Shown: positions 51,183 through 58,787 of the stretch, in pieces
How the letters are laid out: every line of letters starts with the position of its first letter
Position numbering within the stretch: position 1 is the stretch's first letter
From: an uncultured Roseburia sp.
GTDB taxonomy: Bacteria > Bacillota > Clostridia > Lachnospirales > Lachnospiraceae
Reading direction: 5' to 3'
NCBI GenBank assembly: GCA_934317215.1
Contig: CAKREH010000011.1
Location: 35,631-99,630 of the forward strand
DNA length: 64,000 nucleotides
Notes under the pieces: model-generated
Seen by the model: only the letters and a program-made list of their open reading frames with translations
Told to the model about the DNA's origin: nothing
The model's database searches: none
Program-made: the position numbers and the translations under genes

Positions 51183-51196
51183 GGATTTTTTCCTCC

Positions 51197-51976
51197 TTAT
51201 TTCATTTCCTGAATCCAGTTTCCGCCGTCGATCACAATATCCTGTCCTGCCACATAGGAATTTTCCCTGGATGCCAGATAAACTGCCAGATTTCCGACTT
51301 CCTCCGGCATACCCGGCCGTCCCAGTGGATTTCTGCTGCCTGCCGCAAGCCGGTCCGGTGTCAGCACTCCGGTTGCGATCCATCCCGGAAGGATACAGTT
51401 TGAAATAATATGATTTTTCCCTTCCTCATAGGTAATACTTTTACTCAACGCCGTGATTCCCGCCTTTGCAGCACCGTATGCTGCAACTCCCATATGGGTC
51501 ACAAGCGGTCCGGTCACAGAAGAAATAAATACGATTCTGCCGTAACGGTTTTTCCGCATGACCTTCAATACTTCCGCCGTGACATTGTAGGTCAGTGTAA
51601 GATTCCTCTCAATAATGGCATCCCAGGTCTTATCATCCATGTCGCAGAGATTGGCGTGAATATCTCCCTTTTCCCGGTCTGCAACAGATGCATTTCCGGC
51701 ATTGTTGACTAACACATCAATGGTTCCATGCTGCTCGGTAATCTCTGTGATCAGCGTTTTTACCGCCTTCCTGTCACACAGATTGGCAATGCATCCGTAT
51801 ACCTTTCGAACTCCCATCGCCTTTAATTCTTCCACTCTCTCATAAATACGTTCCGTCGTTGCCGTGATGATCACTGTACCACCGGAAAGTCCAAGCTGCT
51901 TTGCACAGCCAAACCCGATTCCATTTGGATTCCCGGCTCCCGTGACCAGACACACCTGTCCGTCAAATTCAAACAT
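51197..51976 (-). CDS. short-chain dehydrogenase/reductase
   Basis: A 259-residue SDR. Nucleotide-binding CLVTGAGNPNGIGFGCAKQL, NNAGNASVA, and the catalytic Ser/Tyr/Lys set SSVTGPLVTHMGVAAYGAAKAG are complete. The C-terminal NLAVYLASRENSYVAGQDIVIDGG is typical. It interconverts an alcohol and a ketone with NAD(P); the substrate is probably a pathway intermediate. Start after GAGGTAG. It lies between the kinase-like and 2Fe-2S genes in the operon. Confidence 0.9.
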   Translation of the reverse strand: MFEFDGQVCLVTGAGNPNGIGFGCAKQLGLSGGTVIITATTERIYERVEELKAMGVRKVYGCIANLCDRKAVKTLITEITEQHGTIDVLVNNAGNASVADREKGDIHANLCDMDDKTWDAIIERNLTLTYNVTAEVLKVMRKNRYGRIVFISSVTGPLVTHMGVAAYGAAKAGITALSKSITYEEGKNHIISNCILPGWIATGVLTPDRLAAGSRNPLGRPGMPEEVGNLAVYLASRENSYVAGQDIVIDGGNWIQEMK

Positions 51977-51983
51977 ATCTACC

Positions 51984-52616
51984 TCACATCCCTTCCGGAA
52001 ACTTCATTTTCAGATAATCTAAAATAACCTTCACACACCCTTCCCTTCCGACACGTTCACTGTTTAAGGTCATGTCATAGTTCACCGGATTTGTCCAGTA
52101 ATTACCTCCGGTGTAATGTTCATAGTATGCTGCACGGTATTTATCTGTCTGTTCGATCGACTTATGTGCTGTCGCCTCGTTTACCCCCATGCGCTCCATC
52201 ACATTTTTCACACAGTAACGTCTCGGTGCCTCAATGTATACGCTGACCACATTTTTCCGGTCACGGAGAACCCAGTCCGCACATTTTCCAACGATCACAC
52301 AGGATTCACTGTCCGCTAAATGTTCTATGATTTCTTTTTGTATCTCATAAAGTTTTTCATCCGAAACAAACTCTTTTTCCTCCGGTTTTGGTCTGCTTGT
52401 TATGGGCAGTCCTCTTAAAAAAGACGACACTTTTTTCTCCCTCATTTTCTCATTCACTTCCCGGAATAACTGCTCGTCTAATCCACTCATCTGTGACGCG
52501 AGCGTTAATATCCGGTTTTCATAGCAGTGGATTCCAAGTTCCTCCGCCACTTTACTTGCAATCTGTTTTCCTCCGCTGCCAAATCCTCTTGCCACGGTAA
52601 TCACAAAATTATCCAT
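51984..52616 (-). CDS. cytidylate kinase-like protein
   Basis: A 210-residue P-loop protein of the cytidylate-kinase-like family (PF13189 type). The N-terminal ITVARGFGSGGKQIASKVAEELGI is the P-loop, then HCYENRILTLASQMSG, SCVIVGKCADWVLRDRKNVVSVYIEAP and TDKYRAAYYEHYTGGNYWTNPVNYDMTLNSERVG. It differs from housekeeping Cmk. Such proteins recur in amino acid/ABC operons of anaerobes with no proven substrate; a role in modifying or sensing a pathway metabolite is possible. Start after GGAGGGG. Confidence 0.78.
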   Translation of the reverse strand: MDNFVITVARGFGSGGKQIASKVAEELGIHCYENRILTLASQMSGLDEQLFREVNEKMREKKVSSFLRGLPITSRPKPEEKEFVSDEKLYEIQKEIIEHLADSESCVIVGKCADWVLRDRKNVVSVYIEAPRRYCVKNVMERMGVNEATAHKSIEQTDKYRAAYYEHYTGGNYWTNPVNYDMTLNSERVGREGCVKVILDYLKMKFPEGM

Positions 52617-52639
52617 GAAATCCCCTCCATTTTTTGAAT

Positions 52640-52702
52640 CGTATGTTTTTCACGCTAAAGCATATGTTTTTCATGATGAAGCGTGTGTTTTTCACGCTTT
52701 GC
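52640..52702 (-). repeat. 21-bp tandem repeat (3 copies) containing the stop codon
   Basis: Units at 52640-52660, 52661-52681 and 52682-52702 share TATGTTTTTCA/TGTGTTTTTCA. The stop codon of the ABC ATPase (52692-52694) lies in the last unit, and because 21 is a multiple of three, TGA is repeated in frame in all three. The units may also form a small GCGTG/CACGC hairpin. Confidence 0.85.
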
Positions 52703-53438
52703 TTTCCATATATCGTTTTAAAAATTCCCTTGTACGCTGATTTTTCGGATTCGTAAAAAGTTCCTGCGGCGGTTCATCCTCCACCACATATCCGTCATCC
52801 ATAAAGATAGTTCTGGTCGACACATTTTTGGCAAATTCCATTTCATGTGTCACGATGATCATTGTCAGACCCTCACTCGCAAGCTGCTTCATAACAGAAA
52901 GTACCTCTCCTACCATCTCAGGATCTAATGCACTCGTCGGCTCATCAAACAGCAGCACTTCCGGATTCATGCAGAGCGCCCTTGCAATCGCAACACGCTG
53001 CTTTTGTCCACCGGAAAGCTGATCCGGTTTTGCATTGATATACGGTGCCATACCGACCTGTTTTAAATGGGTGATCGCACGGTTTTTGCACTCTTCCTTA
53101 TCCAGATGCAGCACTTTTTTCGTTCCTGACATACAGTTTTCAAATACGGTCATATTATTAAAAAGATTAAATGACTGAAATACCATTCCCACTTTGGTAC
53201 GATAATCAGAAAGTGCTCTCGGTGTATTTCTCACAGTGACATTGTGAAACAGTATTTCCCCGGAAGTCGGTGTTTCCAGATGATTAATACAGCGGAGCAA
53301 TGTGGATTTTCCAGAACCGGAGGAGCCGATAATACACACGACATCTCCCTTGTTTATTTCAAAATCAATTTTCTTTAATACTTCATGGTCTCCAAAACTT
53401 TTGACCAGATTTTCTACTTTAATGACTGGTTTTGACAT
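52692..53438 (-). CDS. polar amino acid ABC transporter ATP-binding protein
   Basis: A 248-residue GlnQ/HisP-type ATPase. Walker A GSSGSGKSTLLR, signature LSGGQKQRVAIARAL, Walker B VLLFDEPTSALDPE and the switch THEMEFAK are present. It works with the permease and binding protein genes just upstream in transcription. The 3' end is a triplicated 21-bp unit. Start after AGGAGGGG. Confidence 0.95.
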   Translation of the reverse strand: MSKPVIKVENLVKSFGDHEVLKKIDFEINKGDVVCIIGSSGSGKSTLLRCINHLETPTSGEILFHNVTVRNTPRALSDYRTKVGMVFQSFNLFNNMTVFENCMSGTKKVLHLDKEECKNRAITHLKQVGMAPYINAKPDQLSGGQKQRVAIARALCMNPEVLLFDEPTSALDPEMVGEVLSVMKQLASEGLTMIIVTHEMEFAKNVSTRTIFMDDGYVVEDEPPQELFTNPKNQRTREFLKRYMESKA

Positions 53439-53450
53439 ATGGCTCCCCTC

Positions 53451-54245
53451 CTAATCATTATCAAGATATTCCGTTGCAAGTACATAATCGGATTTCCCGT
53501 TTAACCGTTTCTCAAGCAGTCCGAACAGACGGTTGAAGATAAAACAGAGCACGAAATAGATCGTTGCTATTACCAGGTATGATTCATAATATTTGTAATA
53601 GGAACCGCCTGCTGTTTTTGCCATCAAAAACAGTTCGGAAACTCCGATTACATTTAAAACGGATGTCATTTTCAGATTATTCACAAATGTATTTCCCATC
53701 TCCGGGATCACATTCCGGAATGCCTGCGGTAAAATGACATGCCACATGGCACCGATATGTGACATACCCATTGCAAGTGCTCCCTCTTCCTGTCCCCTGT
53801 CCACGGAATTGATACCTGCACGAACTGTCTCACCCATATATGCACCGGTGTTTAACACCGTTACCAGAATACCAGCAAGTGCCGGCGCAATTTCCACATT
53901 TGACTGTCTTAAACCATAATAAATGATCATGCCCTGAACGATCATCGGTGTATCACGGAATACTTCCATATAGACAGCAACGATCACACGCAGTATCTTT
54001 AAAAGGATCCGTTTTAAAATAAAATCTTCCGGATGGATCCGGGTGGTGTTTATCACACCAACCAGAAATCCAAGCACAAATCCGACGATTGTTCCGGTTA
54101 CCGCCACATACAATGTCGTCCATGTCGCATTTGCAAACATTCCCGCATATTTCTGCGCAATAAACATTGCCCATTCAAAGCTCCCACTGTCTGCTCCAGG
54201 CGTCGCCGCCGTCAGTAAAATCGATAAATCTCCCATGAAAGACAC
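53451..54245 (-). CDS. polar amino acid ABC transporter permease
   Basis: A 264-residue HisM/GlnP-type permease with five or so membrane segments. TLYVAVTGTIVGFVLGFLVGV, YMEVFRDTPMIVQGMIIYYGL, and GQEEGALAMGMSHIGAMWHVILPQAFRNVIPE (EAA loop) are clear. It lies 13 bases after the binding-protein gene and 12 bases before the ATPase gene. Start after GGGAGGTG. Confidence 0.94.
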   Translation of the reverse strand: MSFMGDLSILLTAATPGADSGSFEWAMFIAQKYAGMFANATWTTLYVAVTGTIVGFVLGFLVGVINTTRIHPEDFILKRILLKILRVIVAVYMEVFRDTPMIVQGMIIYYGLRQSNVEIAPALAGILVTVLNTGAYMGETVRAGINSVDRGQEEGALAMGMSHIGAMWHVILPQAFRNVIPEMGNTFVNNLKMTSVLNVIGVSELFLMAKTAGGSYYKYYESYLVIATIYFVLCFIFNRLFGLLEKRLNGKSDYVLATEYLDND

Positions 54246-54258
54246 CTCCCGTTATGTT

Positions 54259-55212
54259 TTAGTTTGCGGATGGCTGTACCTCTAACATTTCATCCATCTG
54301 TGCATCAAATCCATCTTTGTTATCTGTTGTCCAGTTACATTTTTCCATTGCTCCCTGCAGTAATTCTTTTAACTCAGTATCGCCCTCACGGACTGCTATA
54401 CATACATCATTCGAATTCTCGGACGGACACGGAAGATCAATGTCAAGGATCTTAAGACCGGACATCGTATCTACGGCTGACTTTGAAGTCGGATAATCAA
54501 TGACACTGATATCTGCCGTACCGGATTTTACCGCCATAAATACTTCCGAAGTCGTCTCATACTGTGTTCCCTCCACCGAAGTCGGGATTTCCGGATAATA
54601 GTTCGGGAAGTTTGTTCCGATCTGTGTTGTAACTACCGGATTTTTCCCATCAAACTGGCTGACATCCGTGAAATCTGCATAAGGTCCGTCATCCTTTACG
54701 GTAAGAACTACGTCCCTGATATAATAAGGAGTTGTAAAATCAAGTGTTTTATCACGCTCCTCGCTGTAACACATGCCTCCGATGATGCAGTCATAATCAC
54801 CCGCATCCAGTCCCAGAACGATCGCACTCCACTCTGTCTTGTAAATCTCAAGATCCCAGCCTAACGCGTCCGCTAACATCTTTGCAGTTTTTACATCATA
54901 GCCGTATGCATATCCATCACTGTTGGTGATCTTGACTGCCTTATCTCCATTCGCAACTTCTTCACTCTCCTGTGTCCAGTTAAATGGTGCATAAGCACAT
55001 TCCATCGCAACACGTAAAACCTTTTTCTCTTCGTAACCGCTGCCTGTGCTCTCCGTTGCCGATGCATCATTTCCCGTTTCTTTCGCACTGTCTGCCTCCG
55101 CACTGCTTCCGGAATCTGCCGACGTACCTGTCGTCTTTTCACCGCCACATCCGGCTGTTAATGCTGCAGCCATTGATACTGCCATAAGTATTGATACGAT
55201 TCTTTTTTTCAT
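54259..55212 (-). CDS. polar amino acid ABC transporter substrate-binding lipoprotein
   Basis: A 317-residue SBP_bac_3 lipoprotein. The signal ends in the lipobox LTAGC (Cys about 21), followed by a Ser/Ala/Glu linker. The mature protein has VLRVAMECAYAPFNWTQ, GYDVKTAKMLADALGW, YDCIIGGMCYSEERDKTLDFTTPYYI and FMAVKSGTADISVIDYPTS. The ligand class is an amino acid or amine; the operon suggests an imino acid, opine or N-substituted amino acid. ATG at 55212 follows AAAGGAGC. The 5' leader holds a terminator-like hairpin. Confidence 0.92.
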   Translation of the reverse strand: MKKRIVSILMAVSMAAALTAGCGGEKTTGTSADSGSSAEADSAKETGNDASATESTGSGYEEKKVLRVAMECAYAPFNWTQESEEVANGDKAVKITNSDGYAYGYDVKTAKMLADALGWDLEIYKTEWSAIVLGLDAGDYDCIIGGMCYSEERDKTLDFTTPYYIRDVVLTVKDDGPYADFTDVSQFDGKNPVVTTQIGTNFPNYYPEIPTSVEGTQYETTSEVFMAVKSGTADISVIDYPTSKSAVDTMSGLKILDIDLPCPSENSNDVCIAVREGDTELKELLQGAMEKCNWTTDNKDGFDAQMDEMLEVQPSAN

Positions 55213-55246
55213 AATGTGCTCCTTTCTGTCCACCGCTTCACTGGAC

Positions 55247-55290
55247 AAAAAAAGGCGTTATGACAATCCCATTCCGGGAATCATAACGCC
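55247..55290 (-). terminator. terminator-like hairpin in the ABC-oxidase operon leader
   Basis: A 10-bp stem (GGCGTTATGA / TCATAACGCC, 55254-55263 and 55281-55290), with an inner TCCC/GGGA, is followed on the minus strand by TTTTTTT (55247-55253). It is 35 bases before the binding-protein ATG, so it is either an attenuator of that operon or the terminator of the rhuM-like gene. Confidence 0.75.
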
Positions 55291-55441
55291 TTTGTTGTCA
55301 GATACTTTTTATTTTTCTTTTCGAAAAACTTGAGTTTATTTTATGAAAATATCTGCAACGGTGCAATATTCAATGTATACAAAAGATTTTGTGCAGAATG
55401 CACATTTAGAAATGTTGTTTTTGTGTAGGTTGAACAAAGGA

Positions 55442-56515
55442 TTATTTCTGTTCATCTTTCGTCTTTTTTTCATATTCCAACATGAATTTATCAAAATCTG
55501 ATACAAAAATTTGATCCTGTACAATACGATATTTTTCATACTCACTTTCAGCATGCAGCTTTGCCTGTTCCGCACTGATTTTTCCAGGACCTGTCAACAA
55601 CTCAGTTCCATTAAATTCCAGAAAACCATCCAGCCTTTTCGCCCAGTCTTCCATACTCATAGGAATATGTCGTTCTGCCTGAAGTTCCGCATAATCAAGA
55701 TACATGGAAACGATACGTTCCAAATAAGACATTTCCTTTTCGTTCAGATAATTTTTTGCAACCGTCACATCTGCCTTCATAATCTTTCCGTCTGGAGCAT
55801 TTCCCCATGTCATAAGGCCCATGTGTTCCTTTGTTGCATCTGCACGCTCAACAATTAATTCAGCAGCGGTATGACGGTGCACCGCATAATGCATCTTATT
55901 CTGCACTGTCTGAAAAAACAATTTTGTTGTTTTTGCATCCCTGTCATAATCAAATGCCGTAGCATATAAATCCGTCACTTTCTGATAAAATTTTCTTTCA
56001 GACAAACGAATTTCACGAATATTTTGAAGTTGACGTTCAAAGTACTCATCTGTGAACATAGAACCCTTTTTTAAACGTTCCTTGTCCATCGTCCATCCCT
56101 GAATCGTATAATCCTTTACTATATTTCCTGCCCATTTTCGAAAACGTACAGCTCTGTCATTATTAACCTTAAATCCTACTGCAATAATCATCTGCAAATT
56201 ATAATGAACTAATTCCCGACTTACTTTCCTTTTTCCTTCTTCCTGAACTATCCGGAATTTCCGAATAGTTGTTTCTTCCATTAATTCATCATCCTTATAT
56301 ATCTTTTTTATATGTTCATTAATTGTTGATAAACTCACATCATATAATGCAGCCATCATCTTCTGTGTCAGCCATATATTTTCATCTTCATACCGCATTT
56401 CAATGCTGTCATTTTCTCCACCAACAGAAGCCACATATGTCAAGTATTCTGCTGCACTAGAACGAATCGTAACATCCCCTTTTCCTTTAGGTGCTTGCAC
56501 TTTTACATCCTCCAT
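55442..56515 (-). CDS. RhuM family virulence-associated protein
   Basis: A 357-residue RhuM protein. Family features: IEMRYEDENIWLTQKMMAALYDVSLSTINEHIKKIYKDDEL (a KilA-N/HTH-like part), REGKRKVSRELVHYNLQMIIAVGFKVNNDRAVRFRKWAG and a long C-terminal helical region with YLDYAELQAERHIPMSMEDWAKRLD. RhuM genes are often carried by mobile or defence islands; the molecular role is unknown. An in-frame TTG lies 27 bases further upstream, but the predicted promoter would leave it almost no leader, so I prefer ATG at 56515. It stands between the PucR gene and the operon and is more AT-rich than its neighbours, which suggests insertion by transfer. Confidence 0.85.
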   Translation of the reverse strand: MEDVKVQAPKGKGDVTIRSSAAEYLTYVASVGGENDSIEMRYEDENIWLTQKMMAALYDVSLSTINEHIKKIYKDDELMEETTIRKFRIVQEEGKRKVSRELVHYNLQMIIAVGFKVNNDRAVRFRKWAGNIVKDYTIQGWTMDKERLKKGSMFTDEYFERQLQNIREIRLSERKFYQKVTDLYATAFDYDRDAKTTKLFFQTVQNKMHYAVHRHTAAELIVERADATKEHMGLMTWGNAPDGKIMKADVTVAKNYLNEKEMSYLERIVSMYLDYAELQAERHIPMSMEDWAKRLDGFLEFNGTELLTGPGKISAEQAKLHAESEYEKYRIVQDQIFVSDFDKFMLEYEKKTKDEQK

Positions 56516-56554
56516 ATTATTTTCCACAATTTTTACGTCCAAAATTCTATTCCT

Positions 56555-56582
56555 ATTATATCAAATGTAATTTGAAGTGCAA
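56555..56582 (-). promoter_or_regulatory. promoter of the RhuM-like gene
   Basis: TTGCAC (56577-56582) and TATAAT (56555-56560) on the minus strand with a 16-base spacer. Confidence 0.6.
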
Positions 56583-56608
56583 TCATTTTGCTTTTAGTTC
56601 TTATCCCA

Positions 56609-57805
56609 TCATGAAAACATCAGTTTCCAGACCATAATACAATTAATGATCTCTAAACACTCCATATAATCATCGAGTTCAAGATGAAGCAGCTCCGATA
56701 TCTTTCCCAATCGGTACTGCAGCGTATTCCTGTGAATATACATGGCAGATGCAGTTTTACTGATATTGAATCCATTCTGGTAATAGGTAAGAAATGTCTC
56801 TATTAAATCCGTATGATTGGCATGGTCGTACTCTTCTAACTTTTTTAATCTCTTTTCACAATATGCACGAATTTCCTCACGGTTGCCGTTCGCAAAAAGG
56901 AATTTGTAAATGCCCATCATACTGCTGCTGATAACCTTTTTCCGCTGTGAGCTGACTAAGGCATCTTTTTTGCAGATCAGGCTTTTTGCCTCCTGATAGC
57001 TTTTACCGTAATCCTGTGGATTCTGATATGGCCTGCCAAGGATACAGGTGCTTTTCATCCGGTGACAAAACTGTGGATTGTCATCCAGTTCATTTAATAA
57101 TCTTTCCAGACTGTGGATCAGTCTGTCATCTTCATAGTCCGGAAATAAAATGACACCTTTATTCAAAAAGTTCATAAACAGGGCTGCATCTCCAAGATCC
57201 GAAATCATTTTTGCCATACAGCTCATATAATAATGGTATGTATGTTCATCATTTTCAAGATTTTCCCCATAGACACGGTCTACCACAATAATCCCCACAC
57301 GGTGCGGAACCGAAAAATCCATATGAAACAGCCCCGCGATTTTTTCAATATACCGCGTGTTGATATCATACCCAAACAATAAATTATACAAAAATTCTCC
57401 TTTGCGGTTTGTCTTATTATTTTCCTCGATCACATAATTTCCAATGCTCTGCGCAATATCCACAAAAGACGCTTTTTCCCACCGGATTTGAAACAATGGC
57501 AAAGTTAATTTTTCCGCGAGATCAATAATATCCGCTGGCACCTCTTCCCTCTCATCCTTAATGGAAATTGCAAAACCTGATATCTTAAGTTCATCAAGTT
57601 CGCACATGACATTTTTTACTTCTGCCCATTCAAAACGGTCAAAATCTACACTGCAGAGTGCAAAATCCCCGGCATTCATATGGTCGGCAAACGGTCTTGT
57701 CATAACCACATAAGTCCATGACACTACACGATCCAGACCGCCTTCTCCGGCTAACAGCCACATTCCATCCAGATTCATCTGTAAGATATCCCTGCATTTT
57801 ACCAT
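56609..57805 (-). CDS. PucR family transcriptional regulator
   Basis: A 398-residue regulator. The N-terminal about 130 residues are a PucR-like ligand domain (WLLAGEGGLDRVVSWTYVVM; DRFEWAEVKNVMCEL; ADIIDLAEKLTLPLFQIRWE). A central GGDEF-like linker follows, then a C-terminal HTH_30 (FNISKTASAMYIHRNTLQYRLGKISELLHLELDDYMECLEI). PucR regulators usually respond to purine, allantoin or amine metabolites. It is the likely regulator of the ABC-oxidase operon downstream, although rhuM lies between. A similar leader hairpin precedes both genes. AGAAGG precedes ATG. Confidence 0.88.
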   Translation of the reverse strand: MVKCRDILQMNLDGMWLLAGEGGLDRVVSWTYVVMTRPFADHMNAGDFALCSVDFDRFEWAEVKNVMCELDELKISGFAISIKDEREEVPADIIDLAEKLTLPLFQIRWEKASFVDIAQSIGNYVIEENNKTNRKGEFLYNLLFGYDINTRYIEKIAGLFHMDFSVPHRVGIIVVDRVYGENLENDEHTYHYYMSCMAKMISDLGDAALFMNFLNKGVILFPDYEDDRLIHSLERLLNELDDNPQFCHRMKSTCILGRPYQNPQDYGKSYQEAKSLICKKDALVSSQRKKVISSSMMGIYKFLFANGNREEIRAYCEKRLKKLEEYDHANHTDLIETFLTYYQNGFNISKTASAMYIHRNTLQYRLGKISELLHLELDDYMECLEIINCIMVWKLMFS

Positions 57806-57831
57806 ACAAACACCTTCTTTTCTATTGAATC

Positions 57832-57865
57832 AAAAAAAGCGTCAGAACCCTCTTAGTTCCAACGC
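57832..57865 (-). terminator. terminator-like hairpin in front of the PucR gene
   Basis: GCGTTGGAAC pairs with GTTCTGACGC (10 bp including two G-U), followed on the minus strand by TTTTTTT (57832-57838), 27 bases before the PucR ATG. It begins AAAGGCGTT, as does the hairpin at 55247-55290. It could also end the AraC gene transcript region, but that gene reads away from here (its stop is at 57910), so both roles are possible. Confidence 0.7.
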
Positions 57866-57909
57866 CTTTGTCAATCATTTTTATCATTTGTATGTAATAT
57901 AGTCGATAG

Positions 57910-58779
57910 CTATATTTTTGTCAATATCCCGCTGTTTCTATATTTCAGTGGAGAAATGCCATATGTTTTTTTGAAACTTCTGATAAAATAGCTTATATTC
58001 TGGTATCCGCTCTGCATAGCTGTCTCCGTCACTGAAAGATCGGTGTCCTGTAACAACTGTTTTGCATTCTCCAAACGTAAATATGTTATATATTGCGACA
58101 ATGTAATATGGAAATGTTCCTTAAAATACCGCGATATATATTTTTCCGATAGATGAAACTGTTCCCCAAATTCCTTTAGCGATATCTTTCCTGTAAAATT
58201 CTGTTGTATATATGAAACCATCTCTTTTTCTACAATATTTCTGCCGCTTGTATCATTTTCTATTACAAATCCTTTCTTCCACATTTCAAGAATAAATTGT
58301 AAAAGAATTATTTTTGTCTTTATCTGCGCAGTTATTTTTGACTCAGTTTCATCATTTTCTGCCATATATATATCAATCAGCTGCTCACACAGTTCTTTTG
58401 CCGAGTCTTTTATTCTTGGGCTTATCATCAACTGACCGCTGTTTAATGGTTCAAGCAATTTATCATCTAACATGTCATCGGTCCGAAAAGATATATATTT
58501 TAACGGAAACAAAAATGTAAAATAATCCACAGTACCGGTCTGTGAGCCCATAAGATGCAGATTGCCCGGCGATACAACGAACGCATCCCCTGCTTTTCCA
58601 ATATAACTCTCTCCTGATATACTTACCGTCAGCAAACCACTTTTTACATATATAATCTCAAGTTCATCATGCCAATGTACCGGTATCTGAAATGACCGCC
58701 CCGCATTCTCTATGTGATATATACTAAATGGATTGTCCTTTGTACCATGTGGTTTATTTTCCTTTAATTCAAAGTACAT
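57910..58779 (-). CDS. AraC family transcriptional regulator with cupin domain
   Basis: A 289-residue regulator. N-terminal cupin: IPVHWHDELEIIYVKSGLLTVSISGESYIGKAGDAFVVSPGNLH. The C-terminal about 100 residues hold two helix-turn-helices: ISLKEFGEQFHLSEKYISRYFKEHFHITLSQYI and VTETAMQSGYQNISYFIRSFKKTYGISPLKYR. ATG at 58779 follows TAGGAG; the longer in-frame start would overlap the MATE gene. It lies eight bases after the MATE gene, so the pair is co-transcribed, and it may sense a sugar or metabolite and control that exporter. Confidence 0.9.
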   Translation of the reverse strand: MYFELKENKPHGTKDNPFSIYHIENAGRSFQIPVHWHDELEIIYVKSGLLTVSISGESYIGKAGDAFVVSPGNLHLMGSQTGTVDYFTFLFPLKYISFRTDDMLDDKLLEPLNSGQLMISPRIKDSAKELCEQLIDIYMAENDETESKITAQIKTKIILLQFILEMWKKGFVIENDTSGRNIVEKEMVSYIQQNFTGKISLKEFGEQFHLSEKYISRYFKEHFHITLSQYITYLRLENAKQLLQDTDLSVTETAMQSGYQNISYFIRSFKKTYGISPLKYRNSGILTKI

Positions 58780-58787
58780 ACTCACTC

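Noticed and set aside
51183..51383. Long N-terminal extension of the HcnA-like protein
   Set aside because: It overlaps the SDR gene in another frame; ATG at 51182 has a strong AAGGAGG.
57832..57865. ANTAR-responsive two-hairpin terminator before PucR
   Set aside because: Only one stem is visible and its loop lacks the A-x-x-G hexaloop pattern.
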